DNA of 13,140 nt, from assembly GCA_046537875.1 (NCBI GenBank), contig JBKHJZ010000085.1:1-13140 (forward strand), in the 5' to 3' direction. This document shows positions 1-5,452 of this stretch, piece after piece. Below the pieces are notes generated by a model. That model was not told where the DNA came from and did not search any database. It was given only the letters and a program-made list of their open reading frames with translations. The DNA is from JBKHJZ01 sp046537875. GTDB lineage: Bacteria > Actinomycetota > Acidimicrobiia > Acidimicrobiales > VFJN01. Each line of letters begins with the position of its first letter. The first letter of the stretch is position 1. A program made the position numbers and the translations under genes.

Positions 1-42
1 CGGCCGCTTGGCTCCGGCCGCTGGGTTCCGACCCCGGGAACG

Positions 43-567
43 TCAGGCGGGCGCGGTGTGTGAGATGCCCACGCCGCCGGGGGTGTCGGCGCCGTAGCGG
101 CGCTTCTCGGCGGCCAGGTCGAGGGGACGGATCGTCGCCCGGCCCGCCAGCGCCGCCTCGTCGATCCGCTCGGCCGGCACCAGCCAGGACACCTCGAGCT
201 CGATGCCGTCGGGGTCGCGCGCGTACACCGCCTTGGTGGTCCCGTGGTCGCTGGCGCCCACCAGCGCGCCCCGCTCGGACAACAGCCCGGCGATGCGCTC
301 GAGCTCGTCGAGCGTGTCGACCTCCCAGGCCAGGTGGTAGAGGCCGACCGTCCCCCGACCTGCGGCCGAGGCGCCGGCGCCCGGGCCGACCGAGAACAGG
401 CCGAGGTCGTGGTCGTTGCTCGACCCGGGCGCCTGCAGGAACACCGCGCCCGGGATGACGCCGCCCATGGGGACGCGCCGGAAGCCGAGCACCTCCTCGT
501 AGAACGCGGCGGTGCGGTCGGCGTCGCGCACGTAGAGCACTGCATGGTTCAGGCGGGTGACGCCCAT
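43..567 (-). CDS. VOC-superfamily (glyoxalase / extradiol dioxygenase fold) protein
   Basis: The product has 174 residues, the usual size for a two-module vicinal-oxygen-chelate protein. The first beta-alpha-beta module opens with LNHAVLYVRD (His8). The second has GLYHLAWEVD (His78) and ends in ARDPDGIELEV (Glu125, with Glu123 next to it). This matches the His/His/Glu metal triad of glyoxalase I and type I extradiol dioxygenases. The segment NDHDLGLFSVG around residue 53 is also typical of catechol dioxygenase-like VOC proteins. A metal-dependent dioxygenase, lyase or isomerase is therefore plausible, but the substrate is unknown. The ATG at 567 is chosen because AGGAGG lies 8 bases upstream on the minus strand and the fold begins within six residues. 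The gene diverges from the biotin carrier-carboxyltransferase gene across 177 bases. Cytosolic; no signal peptide. Family certain, reaction not. Confidence 0.88.
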   Translation of the reverse strand: MGVTRLNHAVLYVRDADRTAAFYEEVLGFRRVPMGGVIPGAVFLQAPGSSNDHDLGLFSVGPGAGASAAGRGTVGLYHLAWEVDTLDELERIAGLLSERGALVGASDHGTTKAVYARDPDGIELEVSWLVPAERIDEAALAGRATIRPLDLAAEKRRYGADTPGGVGISHTAPA

Positions 568-570
568 CTC

Positions 571-596
571 GCTGGCCTCCTCGGCTGGCCTCCTCG
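571..596 (-). repeat. Perfect 13-bp tandem duplication containing the ribosome-binding site of the VOC gene
   Basis: The 13-mer gctggcctcctcg occurs twice with no spacer (571-583 and 584-596). Read on the minus strand, each copy carries GAGGAGG. The gene therefore has two Shine-Dalgarno cores: one 8 bases from the ATG (correct spacing) and a second 21 bases away (too far to act directly). The rest of the 177-base divergent region (597-744) shows no clear promoter to my eye. Confidence 0.85.
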
Positions 597-744
597 AAGG
601 GCTGCCCGGCGGTGCGGCGTCCCGCCGGTGTCCGCCATGGCACAACACGGGAGAGGCTCCACGGATTCCGGTGCGGGCAGGGTGCCCGCTCGGGCGTGCC
701 GCCGTGGAGTGGAGCGGCGGTTCCCGGCGCGGGACACTGCCCCG

Positions 745-2703
745 ATGGCCGAGGTCCGTTCGCCACTGCAGGGCGCCGTCGTGCGGGTCGACGCGTACGC
801 CGGGGACGACGTCGACGCCGGAACGCCGGTCGTCGTGATCGAGTCGATGAAGATGGAGCACGTCGTCGAGGCCGGCGTGGCCGGGACCGTGGCGGAGGTG
901 GTGGTGGCGGCGGGCGACAACGTGCGGGCCGGCGACCTGCTGCTGGTGGTGGCCCCCGCGGTCGAGCCTGCTGCGCCCCCGCCGGCCGCGACCGGCGCAA
1001 TGGCGCGGCCGGGGATGATCGGCGAGGAGGATCGTGAGACGGGTGGGGCGCCTGCGCCCGGCGAGTCGGGTGCGGACCCCGGGGAACAGGCCGGCATCGC
1101 GTCCAGCAGGCGGGCGGGCGTCCCGGTCGGGGAACGGACCGGCACGCCGGCCGGCGTGCCGGCCGACGCCCGCGCCGACCTGCGCGAGGTGCTCGAGCGC
1201 CACGCGATCGGGCTCGACGCCGCCCGGCCCGAGGCCGTCGCCCGGCGCCGCCGGACCGGCCAGCGCACCGCCCGCGAGAACGTGGACGACCTGTGCGACC
1301 CCGGCAGCTTCGTGGAGTACGGCCCGCTCGCCATCGCCGCCCAGCGCCGGCGCCGCCCCGTCGAGGAGCTGGTCGCCCGCACGCCGGCCGACGGGCTGGT
1401 GGCGGGGGTGGGGACGGTCGACGCCCGGCCCACCGCGGTGCTCTCGTACGACTACACGGTGCTCGCCGGCACCCAGGGGTTCCAGAACCACCGGAAGAAG
1501 GACCGGCTGTTCGACGTCATCGAGCGGCAGCGGTTGCCGGTGGTGTTCTTCGCCGAGGGGGGCGGCGGGCGGCCCGGCGACACCGACGCGCCCGGCGTCT
1601 CTGGTCTCGACACGCTGGCGTTCGGGCTGTGGGGACAGCTGAGCGGGTTGGTGCCGATGGTGGGCATCGCGTCCGGCCGGTGCTTCGCCGGGAACGCCGC
1701 CATCCTGGGCTGCTGCGATGCGGTGATCGCCACCGAGGGCAGCAACATCGGCATGGGCGGTCCGGCCATGATCGAGGGCGGCGGACTCGGGACGTTCGCT
1801 CCCGAGGCCATCGGCCCGCTGGATGTCCAGACGGCGAACGGCGTGGTCGACGTGGCGGTTGCCGACGAGGCCGAGGCCGTCGCGGTCGCCCGGCGCTACC
1901 TGGCGTACTTCGCCGGCCCGGCGGAGGAGTGGTCGTGCGCCGACCAGGCCGGGCTGCGTGACCTGGTGCCGGAGAACCGGCGGCGGGTCTACGACGTCCG
2001 GGCGGTCATCGACGTGCTCGCCGATCGCGGCTCGGTGCTCGAGCTGCGGCGGGCCTTCGCACCGGGGATGATCACCGCGCTCGCGCGGGTCGAGGGTCGC
2101 CCGCTCGGCATCGTCGCCAACGACCCGGGCCACCTGGCCGGTGCGATCGACGCCGACGGCGCCGACAAGGCGGCCCGGTTCATGCAGCTGTGCGATGCCC
2201 ACGACCTGCCGCTGCTGTTCCTGTGCGACACCCCCGGGATCATGGTGGGGCCCGACGCCGAGACCACCGGCCTCGTGCGGCACGCCAGTCGCCTGTTCGT
2301 CACCGGGGCCAACCTCACGGTGCCGTTCGGCACGATCATCCTCCGCAAGGCGTACGGGTTGGGCGCGCAGGCCATGGCCGGCGGCAGCTTCAAGGCGCCG
2401 CTGTTCTGCGTGTCGTGGCCCACCGGCGAGCTCGGCGGGATGGGCCTCGAGGGGGCGGTGCGGCTGGGCTACCGGAACGAGCTCGCCGCGATCGACGACC
2501 CGGCCGAGCGCGAGCGGGCGTTCGAGGAGATGGTCGAGCGGGCCTACGAGCACGGCAAGGCGCTCAACGCCGCCAGCCACTTCGAGATCGACGACGTGAT
2601 CGACCCGGCCGACAGCCGGCGCTGGATCGCCTCGGCCTTCGCCGCCGCACCACCGGCCCCTCCTCGCACCGGCAAGAAGCGCCCCCACGTCGACACGTGG
2701 TGA
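745..2703 (+). CDS. Acyl-CoA carboxylase subunit: biotin carrier domain fused to carboxyltransferase
   Basis: The product has 652 residues. Residues 1-70 form a biotinyl domain with the ESMKMEH motif; Lys36 is the biotinylation site. Residues ~72-145 are a Gly/Ala/Pro-rich swinging linker. Residues ~146-640 are a complete carboxyltransferase of the PccB/AccD type. The N-terminal half holds GGGGRPGDTD and GCCDAVIATEGSNIGMGGP; the C-terminal half holds LFLCDTPGIMVGP and RKAYGLGAQAM. The enzyme would move a carboxyl group from biotin to an acyl-CoA (acetyl-, propionyl- or longer). It lacks the ATP-dependent biotin carboxylase, which must come from elsewhere in the genome. Normally the carrier domain sits on the biotin carboxylase subunit or in one BC-BCCP-CT chain. 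The position of the PccB substrate-specificity Asp is Gln542 here. The start at 745 gives a canonical biotinyl N-terminus; an in-frame ATG at 637 would add 36 residues that look non-domain. No clear Shine-Dalgarno precedes 745. Confidence 0.9.
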   Translation: MAEVRSPLQGAVVRVDAYAGDDVDAGTPVVVIESMKMEHVVEAGVAGTVAEVVVAAGDNVRAGDLLLVVAPAVEPAAPPPAATGAMARPGMIGEEDRETGGAPAPGESGADPGEQAGIASSRRAGVPVGERTGTPAGVPADARADLREVLERHAIGLDAARPEAVARRRRTGQRTARENVDDLCDPGSFVEYGPLAIAAQRRRRPVEELVARTPADGLVAGVGTVDARPTAVLSYDYTVLAGTQGFQNHRKKDRLFDVIERQRLPVVFFAEGGGGRPGDTDAPGVSGLDTLAFGLWGQLSGLVPMVGIASGRCFAGNAAILGCCDAVIATEGSNIGMGGPAMIEGGGLGTFAPEAIGPLDVQTANGVVDVAVADEAEAVAVARRYLAYFAGPAEEWSCADQAGLRDLVPENRRRVYDVRAVIDVLADRGSVLELRRAFAPGMITALARVEGRPLGIVANDPGHLAGAIDADGADKAARFMQLCDAHDLPLLFLCDTPGIMVGPDAETTGLVRHASRLFVTGANLTVPFGTIILRKAYGLGAQAMAGGSFKAPLFCVSWPTGELGGMGLEGAVRLGYRNELAAIDDPAERERAFEEMVERAYEHGKALNAASHFEIDDVIDPADSRRWIASAFAAAPPAPPRTGKKRPHVDTW

Positions 2704-2720
2704 CCGCGGTGTGAGGAGAC

Positions 2721-2735
2721 CCCGGTGACGCCGGG
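2721..2735. terminator. Possible short bidirectional terminator hairpin between convergent genes
   Basis: cccgg-tgacg-ccggg is a perfect 5-bp GC stem with a 5-base loop. It lies within the 32 bases separating the carboxyltransferase stop from the stop of the convergent membrane-protein gene. There is no T-tract, and a stem this short arises often by chance in such GC-rich DNA, so position is the main support. Confidence 0.25.
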
Positions 2736-3134
2736 CTACGAGGGCGGGCCGCCGTACGGTGACGGGCCCGCCGGTGGAGGTGGCCACCCCGGATATGGCG
2801 GTGGGCTCCCCGGATACGGCGGGGTCCCCGGCGGCGTGCCTCCTGCGTAGGGCGGCCCCGCCCCGGGGTACGGCCACTGCCGATGCTGCTGGTCCTGCAC
2901 CTGCGGACGGATGCCCACCAGGTAGACGATCGCCGACACGAGGCCGACGGGGGTGCAGGCAAGGAGGCCGAGGACCATCAGGACGATCCAGAGGACCTTG
3001 TTCTTGCCTGCCTGCTGCCACGCCCAGTCGGGCCGGTTCGCGGCGTCGACGGTGCCCCAGATCACCAGGACGAAGGGCACGACCGCCATGGCCCCCACGA
3101 TGAAGAGCATCAGTAGCAGCTCCGGCCCGGCCAC
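2736..3134 (-). CDS. Small two-helix membrane protein with Pro/Gly/Tyr-rich tail (PLDc_N / DUF2516-like)
   Basis: The product has 132 residues. Hydrophobic helices lie at ~5-28 and ~46-75. They are joined by a loop, DAANRPDWAWQQAGKNK, whose Arg-Pro...Asn-Lys-x-x-Trp pattern resembles the N-terminal membrane domain of phospholipase D-like proteins (PLDc_N) and actinobacterial DUF2516-type proteins. No catalytic HKD motif is present. Residues ~83-132 are a low-complexity tail of PPYPG-like units, partly encoded by near-identical DNA units around 2787-2821. Such tails are common on actinobacterial membrane proteins and may mediate protein-protein or wall contacts (inference). The GTG at 3134 is preferred because GGGGGAGG lies about 7 bases upstream. 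The gene converges with the carboxyltransferase gene and diverges from the short-chain dehydrogenase gene. Function unknown. Confidence 0.75.
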   Translation of the reverse strand: MAGPELLLMLFIVGAMAVVPFVLVIWGTVDAANRPDWAWQQAGKNKVLWIVLMVLGLLACTPVGLVSAIVYLVGIRPQVQDQQHRQWPYPGAGPPYAGGTPPGTPPYPGSPPPYPGWPPPPAGPSPYGGPPS

Positions 3135-3220
3135 GGTCGTCCTCCCCCTCGGCGTCCCGGCGACGACGCTAGTGGCACGTCACCGCACCAGCCGCGATGA
3201 GCGGTGCGTCGGGCCACCGG

Positions 3221-3237
3221 CCGCGGGTCGCCCGCGG
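3221..3237. promoter_or_regulatory. Candidate operator: 7-bp palindrome upstream of the short-chain dehydrogenase gene
   Basis: ccgcggg-tcg-cccgcgg is a perfect inverted repeat with 7-bp arms and a 3-base spacer. It lies 27 bases before the dehydrogenase ATG, in the 130-base divergent region shared with the membrane-protein gene. Chance occurrence is likely in DNA of this composition; only its position suggests a role. Confidence 0.2.
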
Positions 3238-3264
3238 ATCGGGACGCGCGCCATGCTGGCGGCC

Positions 3265-4032
3265 ATGACCGACCTGTTCTCCATCGCCGGCAAGACCGCG
3301 CTCGTCACCGGGGGGTCGCGGGGCATCGGCCTGATGATCGCCCGTGGGTACGTCGAGGCCGGCGCCAAGGTCTACATCTCGTCGCGCAAGGCCGACGTGT
3401 GCGACGAGGTGGCAGCCGAGCTGTCGAAGGTCGGCGAGTGCGTGGCCATCCCGGCGAACCTGTCCACCGAGGACGGGTGCCGGGGGTTGGCCGAGGCGAT
3501 CGCAGAGAGCGAGTCCCGCCTCGACATCCTGGTGAACAACGCCGGCGCCACCTGGGGGGCACCGCTGGAGGAGTTCGACGAGGCCGCCTGGGAGCGCGCC
3601 CTCTCCCTCAACGTGAAGGGCGTCTTCCATCTCACCAAGTTCCTGTTGCCCCTGCTGGAGGCCGCGGGCACCGCCGACGAGCCGGCCCGGGTGATCAACA
3701 TCGGCTCGATCGACGGCATCCACGTGCCGATCCTCGAGAACTACTCGTACTCGGCGTCGAAGGCCGCCGTGCACCACCTGACCCGCCACCTCGCCCGGCG
3801 CCTGGCCCCAGCGATCACGGTCAACGCCATCGCGCCCGGCCCCTTCGAGTCGAAGATGATGGCGGCCACCCTGGAGGCGGCGGGCGACGCGATCGCGGCC
3901 TCGGCGCCGCTCAAGCGCATCGGGCGGCCCGATGACATGGCGGGCGCCGCCATCTTCCTGGCCTCCCGGGCGAGCGCGTACATGACCGGAGCGATCGTCC
4001 CGGTCGACGGCGGCATCGCGACCGTCGGTTGA
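3265..4032 (+). CDS. Short-chain dehydrogenase/reductase, RhlG-like (probable NADPH-dependent 3-oxoacyl reductase)
   Basis: The product has 255 residues and is a complete classical SDR. It has the dinucleotide-binding TGGSRGIG (residues 15-22), the structural NNAG (91-94), INIGSIDG with Ser148, YSYSASK with Tyr162 and Lys166, and the C-terminal VDGG. The Ser-Tyr spacing is one residue longer than in FabG, and the numbering Ser148/Tyr162/Lys166 matches that I recall for Pseudomonas RhlG, a beta-ketoacyl reductase. The likely reaction is reduction or oxidation of a 3-oxo/3-hydroxyacyl thioester in the cytosol. This fits the surrounding acyl-CoA genes, but SDR specificity cannot be read from motifs. 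The ATG at 3265 gives the typical N-terminus (MTDLFSIAGKTALVTGG); an in-frame ATG at 3253 would add four residues. Neither has a strong Shine-Dalgarno. The gene converges with the acyl-CoA dehydrogenase gene. Confidence 0.9.
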   Translation: MTDLFSIAGKTALVTGGSRGIGLMIARGYVEAGAKVYISSRKADVCDEVAAELSKVGECVAIPANLSTEDGCRGLAEAIAESESRLDILVNNAGATWGAPLEEFDEAAWERALSLNVKGVFHLTKFLLPLLEAAGTADEPARVINIGSIDGIHVPILENYSYSASKAAVHHLTRHLARRLAPAITVNAIAPGPFESKMMAATLEAAGDAIAASAPLKRIGRPDDMAGAAIFLASRASAYMTGAIVPVDGGIATVG

Positions 4033-4195
4033 CGGCGGCGCTTCGCGTCGAGTCCCTGGCGGTCGTGGCGATCGCCGAGGCGTAGGCGGGTGGGCGTCCG
4101 GCGCCGTCGCGGCGGTCGTGCCGCTGTGGCCCGGGGACCCGCGCATCGTCCCACCCACCGCCGGTCGCACGCCGGCAGCGGCCCCCGACCCGGGG

Positions 4196-4238
4196 GGTCG
4201 CAGGTCCCGTGCAGGTCAGCTGCGCGGAACCTGCGACC
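4196..4238. terminator. Possible bidirectional terminator: nested inverted repeat at a convergent junction
   Basis: ggtcgcaggt (4196-4205) is the exact reverse complement of acctgcgacc (4229-4238). The 23-base interior holds a second small stem, gcag-gtcag-ctgc (4211-4223). The structure straddles the stop codon of the minus-strand acyl-CoA dehydrogenase (4216-4218) and faces the oncoming dehydrogenase/reductase transcript. There is no T-tract, as is usual in high-GC actinobacteria. The remaining spacer (4033-4195) shows nothing else I can support. Confidence 0.4.
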
Positions 4239-5418
4239 AGGGCACGTCCTTGTCGACGCGGACGTCGCCCGGCAGGCCGAGCACTCGCTCGCCCAGGATG
4301 TTGCGCTGGATCTCCGAGGTGCCGCCCTCGATCGAGTTGGCCCGGGAGCGCAGGAACATCTTGCGCGACCATCCCGGCGGGCCCACCAGCCCCAGGCTCT
4401 CGGCCCGGCGCATCGTGTAGTCGTAGCCGACCAGCGCGTCGGCGCCGAGCAGGTCGACGCAGAGCTCGTAGATCGCCATGTTGACCTCGGCGAAGCCCAG
4501 CTTGGCGATCGAGCCCTCGGGGCCGGGGTTGCCCGCCCGGCGGTTCTGGGCCGCCCGGGCGTTGGTCAGGCGCAGCACCTCCGCCTCGATCCACAGCCGC
4601 ATCAGCCGGTCGCGCAGAGCCGGGGAGCGGTCCGCCACCTCCTCGCGCCAGATCCGCACGGCCTCCGCGATGGCCCCCGAGCCCCGGCCGGGCCGGCCAC
4701 CGCCGCCGCCTCCGCCGAGGCTCGTGCGCTCGTTCATCAGCGTGGTCATCGCGACCCGCCAGCCGTCCCCGACATCGCCGATGCGGTCGGCGTCGGGCAC
4801 GCGCACGTCGGTCATGTAGACCTCGTTGAACTCGGCCTCGCCGGTCATCTGCCGGAGCGGGCGCACCTCCACGCCGGGCGCGTGCATGTCGAGCGCGAAG
4901 TAGGTGAGGCCCTTGTGCTTGGGGGCGTCGGGGTCGGTGCGGGCCACGAGCATGCCGCGGTCGGCGATGTGCGCCAGCGTGTTCCACACCTTCTGGCCGG
5001 CGACCACCCACTCGTCCCCGTCACGCGCGGCTCGGGTGGACAGCCCCGCCAGGTCGGACCCGGCGCCGGGCTCGCTGAACAGCTGGCACCACGCGTCCTC
5101 TCCGGTGAAGGTCCGGCGGAGCAGCCGCGCCTTCAGCTCGTCGCTGCCGTTGGTCACGATGGTGGGGCCCGCCATCGTGAGCCCGAAGAAGTGCCGCACG
5201 CCCGGGGGTGGCGCACCGGCGGCGGTGAGCTTCTGGTCGATCTCCCGCTGGTGCACGGGGGCCAGTCCGAGACCACCGAGGCCCTCCGGGAAGTGGACCC
5301 ACGCGAGCCCGAGATCGAACTGGCGGCCGCGGAGCTCGACCTGGTCGGCGGTGGACGGATCGATCTCGGCGAGCAGTCGGTCGATGCGCTCGGAGACGAG
5401 CGTGGCGGCATCGGTCAT
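4216..5418 (-). CDS. Acyl-CoA dehydrogenase (FadE-type, FAD-dependent)
   Basis: The product has 400 residues, full length for the family. It should introduce the alpha,beta double bond in an acyl-CoA. The N-terminal helical domain covers ~1-110. The middle beta domain starts with CQLFSEPGAGSDLAGLSTRA (FAD/substrate contacts) and contains GQKVWNTLAHIADRGMLVART. The C-terminal helical domain ends with NSIEGGTSEIQRNILGERVLGLP, where Glu364 occupies the MCAD-type catalytic base position. A run of seven glycines (235-241), followed by RPGRGSG, sits in the loop after TTLMNERTSL; this is longer than in classical MCAD-like enzymes. The ATG at 5418 has no Shine-Dalgarno, but TAGGCT lies 6 bases upstream, compatible with a leaderless transcript. 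The gene follows the cyclase gene by 34 bases on the same strand, so read-through is also possible. Natural substrate unknown; in actinobacteria such FadE paralogues act on fatty acids, sterol side chains or other acyl chains. Confidence 0.93.
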   Translation of the reverse strand: MTDAATLVSERIDRLLAEIDPSTADQVELRGRQFDLGLAWVHFPEGLGGLGLAPVHQREIDQKLTAAGAPPPGVRHFFGLTMAGPTIVTNGSDELKARLLRRTFTGEDAWCQLFSEPGAGSDLAGLSTRAARDGDEWVVAGQKVWNTLAHIADRGMLVARTDPDAPKHKGLTYFALDMHAPGVEVRPLRQMTGEAEFNEVYMTDVRVPDADRIGDVGDGWRVAMTTLMNERTSLGGGGGGGRPGRGSGAIAEAVRIWREEVADRSPALRDRLMRLWIEAEVLRLTNARAAQNRRAGNPGPEGSIAKLGFAEVNMAIYELCVDLLGADALVGYDYTMRRAESLGLVGPPGWSRKMFLRSRANSIEGGTSEIQRNILGERVLGLPGDVRVDKDVPWSQVPRS

Positions 5419-5424
5419 GCGCGG

Positions 5425-5430
5425 AGCCTA
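5425..5430 (-). promoter_or_regulatory. Candidate -10 hexamer (TAGGCT) for a leaderless acyl-CoA dehydrogenase transcript
   Basis: On the minus strand TAGGCT fits the actinobacterial TAnnnT pattern. It ends 6 bases before the ATG, which would place transcription start on the start codon. The -35 side is poor: TGACGC lies 19 bases upstream and overlaps the cyclase stop codon. Confidence 0.3.
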
Positions 5431-5452
5431 CGCCGGGGACGGGCAACCGGCG

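Noticed and set aside
1..42. Repeated cggccgct (1-8 and 15-22) at the left edge
   Set aside because: An 8-base GC-only repeat is expected by chance here, and nothing else suggests a functional element in the 42 bases.
637..744. In-frame upstream ATG at 637 as the start of the carboxyltransferase protein
   Set aside because: It would add 36 Arg/Gly-rich residues ahead of a biotinyl domain that normally starts at or near the initiator Met. No ribosome-binding site supports it, though it cannot be excluded.
43..3021. Single minus-strand frame of about 990 codons spanning the VOC gene and the carboxyltransferase region
   Set aside because: Only the last 174 codons form a domain. The rest is antisense to the biotin carrier-carboxyltransferase gene and has no recognisable fold; the real start is the ATG at 567 with its ribosome-binding site.
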